Below, piece by piece: positions 1 to 9,324 of a DNA stretch of 64,000 bases (the first letter of the stretch is position 1; the number at the start of each line of letters is the position of its first letter). The notes under the pieces were generated by a model. The model saw only the letters and a list, made by a program, of their open reading frames with translations. It was not told the origin of the DNA and made no database searches. The position numbers and the translations under genes are program-made. Source of the stretch: Sporopachydermia quercuum (Eukaryota; Ascomycota; Sporopachydermiomycetes; Sporopachydermiales; Sporopachydermiaceae); NCBI GenBank assembly GCA_001599295.1, contig BCGN01000003.1:1217148-1281147 (forward strand), given 5' to 3'.

Positions 1-1887
1 GCAGGCAAAACTACGTTGCTTAACGTTTTATCTCAAAGAATCAAGTTTGGTGTTATTACTGGTGATATGTTAGTTAATGGTAATCCTATTGATGCTTCCT
101 TCCAAAGAAGAACTGGGTATGTTCAACAACAAGATTTGCACATTTCAGAATTAACAGTCAGAGAGTCTTTGCTATTTTCTGCACGAATGCGTCAACCACA
201 AACAGTTCCTGATCAAGAAAAAATTGACTACTGTGAAAAAGTTATGAAGTTACTTGGTATGGAAGCTTATGCTAATGCCATTGTTGGTGATATTGGTCGA
301 GGTTTAAACGTTGAACAAAGAAAAAAACTGTCCATTGGTGTTGAACTAGTTGCTAAACCATCTTTATTATTATTTTTGGATGAACCGACTTCTGGATTGG
401 ACTCTCAATCTGCTTTGTCCATTGTTAAATTTTTACGGGAATTGGCTGATGCTGGACAAGCTATTTTATGTACTATCCATCAACCTTCTGCTACGCTTTT
501 CGAATATTTTGATCGATTATTGTTACTGAAAGCAGGTGGTAGAACAGTGTATTTTGGTGATATTGGTGAGAACTCTAATGTTGTTACTGGATACTTTGCT
601 CGTAATGGTTGCAGAGAATGTTCACCTGAAGAGAACCCTGCTGAGTATGTTTTGGAATGTATTGGCGCTGGCGCAACAGCTACTGTGCAGAAAGATTGGG
701 GCGATGTTTGGTTAGAATCACCAGAATTACAGAAAATCACTTCCGAAATCAATGAAATGATGACAGAGTTACCAGTCAAAGCGAAAGAATGGGAAGCTGA
801 GGAAGATACTGCTTATATTGAATCTTTACAAAAAAAGTATGCTACCAATTATCTATACCAATATAAAAAGGTCGTTGAAAGAACTGCAGTTCAATTTTGG
901 AGAGATCCTGTTTATATTTGGTCTAAGCTTTGTCTGGATATCTTTGGTGGTTTATTCTTAGGTTTTACATTTTATCATGTTCAACATACCGTTGGTGGCA
1001 CTATGATTGCTATGTTTTCTGTCTTTTTGATTCTGCTTATCTCTTTAACTCTTATTCTTCAAATTCAGGATAGAGCTTTACAAGCCCGTGAATTATATGA
1101 AGTAAGAGAAAGAAACAGTAATACCTACCACTGGGCTGTCCTGATTTCTGCACAAATGACTATCGAGGTTGTTTATAACGTTTTTGGATCTTCGCTGACA
1201 TTCATTTGTTTCTACTTCCCATTGAGGGTGAATAATTCTGGTCCTTATGCTGGTTATTTTTACCTTGTGTACGGCATTGTTTATCAACTCTACCTTACTA
1301 CTTTTGGTTTATGGATTATATACTTTTCCCACGATTTACCAACAGCTGGTGCTATTGGTTCTTTCTTGTTTGCTATGATGATTGCTTTCTGTGGCGTTGT
1401 ACAACCAGTTGATCTTATGCCTGGCTTCTGGACATTTATGTATAAGGTCTCCCCATACACATATTTTGTTCAATCCTTCCTTGGTGTCATTTTACACGAG
1501 CTTCCTATCCGTTGCACCGATAATGAATACCATTATCTTCAGGCTCCATTGGATATGTCTTGTGAAGAATATCTTGGTGCTTTCATGCTATTCGCTCCTG
1601 GATACCTTAAAAATCCCGATGATAGAGGAGGACTTTGCGGTTACTGTGAATTCAACGTCGGTGATGACTATTTAGCTTTGATTGGCGCTAAATGGAGTTA
1701 TCGATGGAGAAATTTTGGATTCTTCTGGGTTTATATCATCTTCAATTATTTCGCTGCACTTGCATGTTATTATCTATTCAGAGTAATTGAATACAACCCT
1801 ATCACTGCAATCAAGGCAAGAATATTATGGTGGAGACGTCTTAGACAACATGAAACTGAAAAGTTACTTGCTCGGTTAACTCGTTAA
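1..1887 (+). CDS. PDR/CDR-type ABC multidrug transporter, C-terminal half (5' cut by window edge)
   Basis: The reading frame is open from base 1 and ends with TAA at 1885-1887, giving 628 residues. It begins inside a Walker A motif (AGKTTLLNVL), so the window cuts the gene in its second nucleotide-binding domain. The degenerate signature LNVEQRKKLSIGVEL, Walker B LLLFLDEPTSGLDS and an H-loop histidine (CTIHQPSATLF) follow. This NBD2 form, with a canonical Walker A and a non-canonical signature, is typical of full-size fungal PDR pumps such as Pdr5 and Cdr1. A second membrane domain follows, with hydrophobic segments at about 930-1480, a large cysteine-bearing external loop and a last helix near 1720-1790. 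These plasma-membrane pumps export drugs and lipids. Which paralogue it is cannot be told without the first half. Confidence 0.93.
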   Translation, partial: AGKTTLLNVLSQRIKFGVITGDMLVNGNPIDASFQRRTGYVQQQDLHISELTVRESLLFSARMRQPQTVPDQEKIDYCEKVMKLLGMEAYANAIVGDIGRGLNVEQRKKLSIGVELVAKPSLLLFLDEPTSGLDSQSALSIVKFLRELADAGQAILCTIHQPSATLFEYFDRLLLLKAGGRTVYFGDIGENSNVVTGYFARNGCRECSPEENPAEYVLECIGAGATATVQKDWGDVWLESPELQKITSEINEMMTELPVKAKEWEAEEDTAYIESLQKKYATNYLYQYKKVVERTAVQFWRDPVYIWSKLCLDIFGGLFLGFTFYHVQHTVGGTMIAMFSVFLILLISLTLILQIQDRALQARELYEVRERNSNTYHWAVLISAQMTIEVVYNVFGSSLTFICFYFPLRVNNSGPYAGYFYLVYGIVYQLYLTTFGLWIIYFSHDLPTAGAIGSFLFAMMIAFCGVVQPVDLMPGFWTFMYKVSPYTYFVQSFLGVILHELPIRCTDNEYHYLQAPLDMSCEEYLGAFMLFAPGYLKNPDDRGGLCGYCEFNVGDDYLALIGAKWSYRWRNFGFFWVYIIFNYFAALACYYLFRVIEYNPITAIKARILWWRRLRQHETEKLLARLTR

Positions 1888-2829
1888 AGAGCATTAATCT
1901 TTAAACCAATTGATCCAAATTCCGAGATACCATCACATTAATGTATGTTTTATAAATGATTTTTCTTTATTCTTTTTTGACTAAGCTTACAACTCTAATA
2001 CAATTTTTTTTTTGCAATTCAATAATATCAAGTTAATAAAGATTATAATATTTATTTACATATTATCAACTCTATGCCTAGGTTTCATTATATTTCTCTA
2101 AACTGACACAATTCGATCACTTGCTTATACTTTCAATGAAAGCATTGTCAAACTGAGTTTTAGATCACATAATCGTTTAATAGTCGTTGAATACATTTTA
2201 TTATATTACGTAAACAGAAATACCTCCTGTCTTCATTCTTATTTTGAATTGAAGTTTCATTCACCATTTTGTTAAACGAGTGTTTGACTGTAGTTATGTC
2301 TCCCACGTACAAGGTACTTTATTCTGATGTGTATATAATTCCTAATCACTTTGTAAGACAGTTTGTCATTGTTTTGACATATCGGATGCCTTTTGATTGA
2401 ACAGTAGTGGATATCCATTTATTAGTAAAATATCTAAGGCTAAAAAGAAACTATGAACTATTTCCAGGTCCTTCAGAGACTGAGGTTAAAACTTTGAAGG
2501 CAGTATGGTAGTTCCTACACATGATTGAAGAAAATAATTGAAGAAAATAATTGAGGAAAATAATTTCTAAATTCTGTTAATCGCGAATGATTTTTTTGCG
2601 TTACTATATATTTTCAGAGAACTATATAACTATGATTTGCATGACTATTGNTTTCTAGTTGAGTTGATTCCAAGAACTGGCAATCATAATTTGTAGTTAT
2701 AAGAATTGGTTAGCAGCAGGTGCAGTCAAATAACAATAAGTTAGTTCATTCATATAAAGTAGGATAAACGGTAAAAAATGCATTTTATTGTTTATTTTAT
2801 TGATTAATTTTAGCAGCGCCACGCAATAA
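1888..2829. other. Convergent spacer between the PDR pump and the RRM gene
   Basis: No supported gene. Both flanking genes end here, so this is 3' UTR and terminator space, AT-rich with T-runs just after the pump stop. It holds a small minisatellite at 2524-2562. Confidence 0.7.
2524..2562. repeat. 13-bp tandem repeat, three copies
   Basis: The unit ATTGAAGAAAATA occurs three times head to tail; the third copy has one A-to-G change. Confidence 0.85.
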
Positions 2830-5205
2830 TTACTTTTCAGTTTTGTCAAAGTACTCTTCAACAACAGTAGCAATCGTTTCATCTAACTTTGACTCTTCGG
2901 ATGCCCATTTGCTGATGATGGCAATTAGGAATTCATCATCATCTCCTTCCGTAACGTCAGAAAAATCATAATCAGTATTATCGTCATACAATTTACGATC
3001 AAACGTAAGTATCCTTTTCGTAATTTCCTTGGCAGCGCCCTCATCGTCTTTTTTCAGCGATTCTTCGATTGAGTTGAATATTGAAGATTCTAAAACTCTA
3101 GGGTAAATAGCTTCGAATAGAATACTATTCTTTTCCTCGTCATTAGATGCAGAGGCAACGCTTGCCATCAAATTAGAAATATGTGAAGGTACGGCAGGAG
3201 AGTTTACTTCTTCTTTACGCTGCTTGTAGGAAGAGGCCGAAGTGGTATTGCCTGGTGAATTAGAATTATATCCTGTATCTTCACCTCTTCGAGCCCAGCG
3301 ATTATTCGGACTGCCGTTATGACTATGACCCACCAAATTACTGCTACTGTTACCATTACTGTTGAAGCTTGGTTTCTTACCTTTTGCTTTGTTACCATTG
3401 CCGGGATATCCATAGAGCTGTCCCATACCAAAATTTGGGTTATACCCACCCCAAGATTGAACTGGATATTGGTATACGTAGCTAGGATCATAAGACAAGG
3501 ATTCAGAACCTCCAACAGGTGGCACTGCAGGTACAGTGGGAAGGTAATATAAAGGACCAGCAGATTGACCAGGAATACCTGTTACTCCCTCAGATAATCC
3601 AGCTGAAGAGTCAGATCCAGGAACAGGCATCGGAATCATACCAGAATACAACAAAGGATAGAATGGTTGTGGGGGAATATCTCCATGAGTGTCTAAGTCT
3701 TCAGGTTCAATTAAGTCTGATTGGTCGTCTGATGATGCAGATACTGACGCCTTTGATGAGTCACGAGCATTGTTTCCATGATTAAAAAATCCTTGTACTG
3801 GGAAAGGGCTACCAGAATTTGCAAAATGGTAATAGGGATAAGGTCCTGGTAGATATCTATAATTGAAGACGTTATTGTGATTGAAATCATGCGGTTCTTT
3901 CCTTTGAGCAAAAGCAACCTGTATCTTCTTACCTCCATGCTCTGTTCCATCAAGTTCGCTGATAGCACTGGTTGCATTAGATTCGTTCTGGAAAGAGACA
4001 AAACCAAATTGCCGAGATCGGCCTTCGTGATCTAACATGAGTTTCACAGATAGGATTTTACCATACTTTTGAAATAAATTGCGAAGATCTGATTCAGTAA
4101 AGTCTGCAACTAAATTCCGGACAAACAAGTTATATCCATGTGGTGACTTTGAAGCCCCAGTTTGAAATGACCCACTACTACTAGTAATAGCTAGGTCATT
4201 TGGCTGATTTCGAACACTTTTAAATTTCTTTCCGATGTTTTTGCTTGAATCCTGGCTATAAGAATTATCAAAGTGTTGTACTGAACGTTCTCCTGATTCA
4301 TCAGCGACATATTCTGGAGAATAATAATCATTCATCACTGGAGGATATGGGCCGTAGTTATAGTATCTATGCTCGTTTTTCCTCTGTGCTCGAGATACGA
4401 ACAACTTATCACCATCTAAAACATGTGATTGGAGCTCATTCATTGCTTTTACTGCTTCTTCATGTGAGGATAGCTGAACAAATGCAAAGACTTTTGGATG
4501 GGATTCATTAACACGAGGTTGATTGATTGAAACAACCGTTCCATATTTTTCAAATAATAGCTTTAGATTTGATTCACTAAACCCCGGACTTAAATTAGAT
4601 ACATATAAAGTAGTAAAGTTCTCAGGACTGTTATAGTGATTTCTGTTGTAAAAAAATTTCTGGTTCTTCGCCTGGTCAAAGCTATTAGGATAAACAGCTT
4701 GCTTACTACTGTTAGAACTAATGGTACTTTGAGAGGAAGGTTTCTTACTCTTTGGTGTATGCATGCTTATAAATATTTTATTTTTGTTGAAAGTTTTTCC
4801 AGACAGACTGTCAATTGCTTTCTGAGCAGTCTCAGGCTTATCAAATTTAACGAAGGCATAACCTTTGGATGTACCATAGTCATCATATGCCACTTTACAA
4901 GATAGAAGTTTCCCAAATTCTTCGACTAATTTACTTAGAGATTGATTATCAACAGATAGATCCAGATTTTTTATAATTACTGTAGATGATTTTTTCTTCG
5001 CGCTCTCAGTTCCTTTCATCTTTTCATTCACTTTCTCTTTAGCCCGAGGCTGAGGTTTTGGTTTGAGATTGTACGTGGTACTGTCAATATCAACTATGAT
5101 AGAGAATTCTGAGGTTAATGACTCATCAGAAGTCACTGAATCCGTATCAATATCTTTTGAATATACTGAGGATACCTCAGCTGGTTGATCTTCAGTTTCT
5201 TCCAT
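2830..5205 (-). CDS. Pab1/Pes4-like RNA-binding protein with three RRMs
   Basis: 791 residues from the ATG at 5205; the frame runs 15 codons further up but has no ATG there. The three RRMs lie at about residues 75-150 (RNP2 VIIKNL, RNP1 KGYAFVKF), 198-280 (LYVSNL, ending VSRAQRKNEH) and 359-440 (LFVRNL, ending FAQRKEP). By sequence they match RRM2, RRM3 and RRM4 of poly(A)-binding protein; nothing resembling RRM1 precedes them, only an acidic, Ser/Thr-rich and then basic leader. A long Pro/Tyr/Gly/Asn/Ser-rich linker follows. The C-terminus (about 690-745, LFEAIYPRVLES) looks like a diverged MLLE/PABC domain. The closest named yeast proteins I can suggest are Pes4 and Mip6. It probably binds mRNA, possibly meiotic transcripts; that role is inferred from the family. 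Confidence 0.8.
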   Translation of the reverse strand: MEETEDQPAEVSSVYSKDIDTDSVTSDESLTSEFSIIVDIDSTTYNLKPKPQPRAKEKVNEKMKGTESAKKKSSTVIIKNLDLSVDNQSLSKLVEEFGKLLSCKVAYDDYGTSKGYAFVKFDKPETAQKAIDSLSGKTFNKNKIFISMHTPKSKKPSSQSTISSNSSKQAVYPNSFDQAKNQKFFYNRNHYNSPENFTTLYVSNLSPGFSESNLKLLFEKYGTVVSINQPRVNESHPKVFAFVQLSSHEEAVKAMNELQSHVLDGDKLFVSRAQRKNEHRYYNYGPYPPVMNDYYSPEYVADESGERSVQHFDNSYSQDSSKNIGKKFKSVRNQPNDLAITSSSGSFQTGASKSPHGYNLFVRNLVADFTESDLRNLFQKYGKILSVKLMLDHEGRSRQFGFVSFQNESNATSAISELDGTEHGGKKIQVAFAQRKEPHDFNHNNVFNYRYLPGPYPYYHFANSGSPFPVQGFFNHGNNARDSSKASVSASSDDQSDLIEPEDLDTHGDIPPQPFYPLLYSGMIPMPVPGSDSSAGLSEGVTGIPGQSAGPLYYLPTVPAVPPVGGSESLSYDPSYVYQYPVQSWGGYNPNFGMGQLYGYPGNGNKAKGKKPSFNSNGNSSSNLVGHSHNGSPNNRWARRGEDTGYNSNSPGNTTSASSYKQRKEEVNSPAVPSHISNLMASVASASNDEEKNSILFEAIYPRVLESSIFNSIEESLKKDDEGAAKEITKRILTFDRKLYDDNTDYDFSDVTEGDDDEFLIAIISKWASEESKLDETIATVVEEYFDKTEK

Positions 5206-6859
5206 TTCTTTAGATAAATATCCTATGTGTTGAATGTATTCGATTAGCAAGACCTGATGGTGCTGAAGGTGTGTTCAACGATGGATATACCAAATGCAAA
5301 GATCCTTCAGCTTATTCTTTCTAAGAATGACAGCCATGCAATTACGTCTCTTGTGTCTGAAAACCAAGTAACAGTGATAGGCATAATCGATGGTGGTGGA
5401 ACAATTTTTTCACGAAAAAGTAACGAAATAATCATTCAGAGACTGACTGAAAAGTGCGATTAATAGAATGTCGGTAGATGTGAGTGTGAATTAACTAAGG
5501 ATTGTCAGGCGAAAAGGAGTGTGACATGAGACATGATTTGAAATTAGGAAATAATGGAACGGTATTATAAATTTAGTGACACATGAAAGATGACGAGTGC
5601 TAAATATTAGGCAGCTAAAACCTACCAATAAAAGAATCAAAAACATCTTGGAATGAATTCATGGTTTAGTATGCAGCTGATGAGTACTACTGGTACTTCT
5701 ATTCTGTGTGAAAAGATCTGATTAATCTGACTCATGTGTCACATCGGCGGACAAATTATCATTGTCAGGCCAGTGAGAGACGAAACTGCTACAATTGGCA
5801 ATGCCTTAAATAGTGGATTGGAGAAAAACGATTGCGGATGGAGATATAGCTTTAATGATAACCCACCGTTCTTTATGGTAAGTAATTTGTGTAATCTTTA
5901 TTATCCAACATATTTAACAAATTCTTCCCACAGTCAAAAAAATAGAACCTCTATAGGACTTACCGTACTGCTCTAATGACTCAAGTTAGAGGACAGAGAG
6001 ACACACAGGAAAGTATTTTTCGCCAACTTCGGAACCACACCAACANATAATGTTAGAACACAACTACTAACATGCCTGAAAAACAATCTTACAGTTGCAT
6101 GCAGATATTTATCTCTATATTGCTTTTTACTGTTAAGCTCCATATTTTTCTTAGCGATGAAGGTTGTAGAACAGTACGTACAGGAATCTGGAGATTAACA
6201 AAATCACAAACTGATTACTTGATCAAAATTTCTTTGACCCCAGAGATTTAAGTTTGCTCTGGAAGTTTTGATAAGCCCAATTAGGATACGATGCCCTGAC
6301 AACCTATTGTGTGTGTATACATCAAATACATCAAATCTCATTATGTTTTCATATCAAATATATGAGCATGATTGCATAGAATGCCAGGGCTGCTTGTTGA
6401 TAGTTCATACAAGGAAAAGAAGGATTCAGAGTGTTTGTAATGCCAAAGACTTGAGTCTACTATTAGACGAGTGTGAGTATTACTCCAAGCAGTTACCGAG
6501 ACATGTTTGACGACCATATTCGCAGTGCCCGGGTGGAGAGAAGTGGTTTCTACTTTTCATTTTTGCCAATGTAAGGATAGAATCAATAGTTTAAAAACGA
6601 AAGACTATGCCAACATCAATTAAATCAGCATCAAATATGTTGACTAGGTAAAAGCTAAAGACAAAGACTATAAAAAGGTATATAGAAAAACAATAATACA
6701 GAGAGAAAAAACCACCTTCATGATACTAATATACATCACAAACACCTTTATTGATTGAGAATATCGCACCGTAACAAAAAAAAAGATTTAAGGGAGTAGG
6801 AATAAAGTGAAAGGAAAAACACATCAATTACCAAAACTAAAGTCGATTTTCCGTTGACA
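5206..6859. other. Spacer upstream of the RRM gene and downstream of H1
   Basis: 1.65 kb with no confident gene. It contains the promoter of the minus-strand RRM gene and the 3' flank of H1. Small plus-strand ORFs at 5257-5463 and 5734-5976 match nothing I know. A GTAAGT at 5878 and a TACTAAC at 6065-6071 leave a spliced small gene possible (see the separate finding). Confidence 0.5.
5734..6254 (+). CDS. Possible small spliced gene (speculative)
   Basis: An ATG at 5734 opens 48 codons and runs into GTAAGT at 5878. Downstream lie a perfect TACTAAC at 6065-6071 and AGs at 6094 and 6104. Joining 5734-5877 to 6105-6254 would keep one frame of about 97 residues, the second part starting with a hydrophobic stretch. 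I recognise no family, and the intron signals could be chance. Confidence 0.15.
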
Positions 6860-7504
6860 TTACTTCTTAGCAACCTTCTTCTTTGGGGTTGCTTCCTTCT
6901 TTGGGGCAGCAACTTTAGTCTTCTTAGCTGGTGCAGCCTTTTTTGGCTTAGTGACCTTCTTTTCTTTGGTAGCAGTAGTCTTCTTAGGGGCAGTCTTCNT
7001 TTTGGGAGCAGCTGGTTCAACAACCTTGGGCTTCTTTTCCTTCTTTGGTGCTTCTTTCTTGACCAATTTCACTGGACCAGATGGACCTTTTGGTTGAATG
7101 AAATCACCAGCAGCAACACCCCTTCTGAGAGCAATATTGAATTGAGAATCAAAATTTGACTTGACCTTGAATTTACCTTCAATGTACTTCTTAATTTGTT
7201 GACGCCTAAGAGAACTGTTAGAACCCATTTCTATGAAATACCACGTCATTAATTCCTGTAACCGGCCTCAGCATTCACACATACGAAGATCCCTTTCTAT
7301 CCTTAAGTGAAACAATAGCCTCCTTGATCATATCTATAACCAATAGTTAGTATCATTTATTTGGAGCAAATCCCTGTTATTTCTTTTGTATAAAAAGAAA
7401 AACAGCAAAGAAAACAATCACCGCCACAAAGTTTTCGTACCCTTGTAAGTAGGATGTTCAGGAGCAACCTTCTTGGTAGCTGTTTCAGATTTCTTTGGGG
7501 CCAT
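6860..7504 (-). CDS. HHO1: Linker histone H1, single globular domain, three exons
   Basis: Exons are 7441-7504, 7285-7333 and 6860-7205; the joined frame encodes 152 residues from an ATG at 7504 to TAA. Intron 1 starts GTACGA (non-canonical) and ends with TACTAAC and TATAG; intron 2 starts GTATGT and ends with TTCTAAC and CTTAG. Splicing rebuilds a winged-helix H15 domain at about residues 17-90 (HPTYKDMIKEAIVSLKDRKG, then SSRQQIKKYIEGKF, then a C-terminal wing with GPSGPVKL). A Lys/Ala/Pro tail of repeated PKK-type motifs follows. S. cerevisiae Hho1 has two globular domains; here there is one. The protein binds linker DNA at the nucleosome entry and exit. An unsplit ORF would wrongly start in intron 2. 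One N sits in the tail. Confidence 0.93.
7206..7284 (-). other. H1 intron 2
   Basis: 79 nt. It starts with canonical GTATGT, has a TTCTAAC branch-like site and ends CTTAG. Joining completes the serine codon TC|G before the RQQIKKYIEGKF motif. Confidence 0.9.
7334..7440 (-). other. H1 intron 1
   Basis: 107 nt. It starts GTACGA and has TACTAAC followed closely by TATAG. The splice puts a G|AT aspartate codon at the junction. Confidence 0.85.
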
Positions 7505-9324
7505 TGTTGATATTAGTTTATATATTAGTTGAGTGTGAAAGAACAAAATGTAAACAAATTGGACGCTGTTAGTTATTCGTCAGGTTTTATCGGTTGTTAT
7601 TGAAACAAAGCGCAATTAACAACTTCTTTAATTGAATATAATTTCAGCTTTTAATTACTGAAGTAAAATAGTTTTGATTGGTAAAGGGAAAGGAAAAAAT
7701 TCAAAAACAAAACATAGCAAGTAAATGAACAAGTGGTAAGAAAGAAGAGAAAAACAAAATAAGGGAACTAGCCCATATATTATTATTTTTGGTGATTAAC
7801 ATTTACAAACACTCGGTATGTTTTCTTTTTTTTTTTTTGTTTTGAATTTATTTGCTTCCTCACTCAAATTGACTCCCTGCTACTAGTTGTACTTCCATTT
7901 ACGAACGANAACGAATAACTTGGTACCACGCGTTTTTCCACTTAAAATCTCTCATATTTTTATTTATTGTTTATATATGAAATGCTTTTATTACCAGGTG
8001 TTATCAACTTATTTTTCTTTCATTGAAGTAGTTTAGTTATTGCTTTCTTACTCTTGAATGCACTAAGGTCCAATGAGCGAAAGGAATTCAATTTAGTACG
8101 GAATAGCGTTACTGAGTGTATTTAACCTACAATTGACAACCTTATAATATAGAAAGTCTTAATGAAAAGTGTGCAAGTTATTGGGCAGTGAATAACCAGG
8201 TTGGATTATCCAATCTTTCTTTTTTCTTTTTGGTTGTATTGGAGTTCAACCATCTTAATTTTATGAAAATTGTTGTTGAACATTGTGGATGACAGTCGGC
8301 CTCCCTTTCGTCGTTTACTTTGGCTGCTCCTCGTTGGGGATTCACGTATCTCAATTTCTATATTACTCTTAATTATCATTCCAAATGGACATCACAAATA
8401 CTACTATCAATTATGATTCATATCGCTTCAGTAGTATTTTGTTTGATTTCTTTTTACCTGCTTCTGGTCTTATGCACAACATCATTGACGTCTAACCAGC
8501 CATTGGCTACACCTACATTGATATGAACGTTCGCACTCGAATAGTATCCTCTGAAACAGAAAAATTTAGTACTATCTATTCTCTTAGCTCAGTCTCTACC
8601 TATTATCATTTCATGAAGTATATGCCATTAATCTTGCAATAAAACTCGTTGATAAATCCAGTTTATCCTTTCTCTAACCTTATGGTCTCTATCAACTTCT
8701 CTGATAAGATACTNCGTAGTGAGTTACGATGTTAGAATTAATGTCATTATAATAAACTTTTTTGACAAACATTAAAAGATTGCAAACTTTATTTGGATTG
8801 GAACCATCAACACAGGAGGATACCCTATTCAGTAAGAGGAGATGCAACGTTTTGTGGGGTTTAACTATGTTAAAATGTCCCATACGGACATGTGAAGTCA
8901 ACTTATTCTCTATAATTTAGTTTGTGCTAAATATTACGCTTCAGTCCAACATTTACGCTTTCCTTTCAAGATAAAGTTTGACTAATTCATCAAGAACACT
9001 GTTCTCACATGCATGACCAATACTATACATAGATGCGTAAATGTTGTCATGTCCATTTTTGATTTTATTCCGGAGCTTTTAGTGTTATTATTCCGGGATA
9101 TTCTAGAACCCTTTTCACATGATCGTCAGAGAGTAAATCTTTGGTCTTTGCGTCTCCTTCCATTATTTTTATTATCTGTCTACTGTAAAACAATTTTCTG
9201 TCATTATTGGAAAGATTAGATACATTTACTACGAACACAAATAGTGTTAATTACAGAGATCGCTGATTGCNAATCTAAGTATCACATATCAGCAGGGCGA
9301 CTTTCAAGAAATACTGACATCAGA
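7505..9324. other. Divergent promoter region between H1 and TBF1
   Basis: 1.8 kb without a supported gene. It holds a forkhead-like GTAAACAA at 7550-7557 just upstream of the H1 start, a T-run near 7826-7840 and an ACGCGT at 7928-7933. ORFs at 8320-8526 and 9013-9219 are short, and the first lacks an ATG. Confidence 0.6.
7928..7933. promoter_or_regulatory. ACGCGT MCB-type box upstream of H1
   Basis: The palindrome ACGCGT is the core bound by the G1/S factor MBF. It lies about 425 bp upstream of the H1 ATG. S-phase expression of H1 would fit; this is inferred from the motif alone. Confidence 0.35.

Noticed and set aside
5257-5463. 68-codon ATG ORF upstream of the RRM gene
   Set aside because: Looks somewhat protein-like but lacks any known motif. 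I also read the minus strand here for a missing RRM1 and found none.
5655-5735. C/D snoRNA-like pair (CTGATGA near 5670, CTGA near 5730)
   Set aside because: No convincing terminal stem and no guide sequence that I could match to rRNA.
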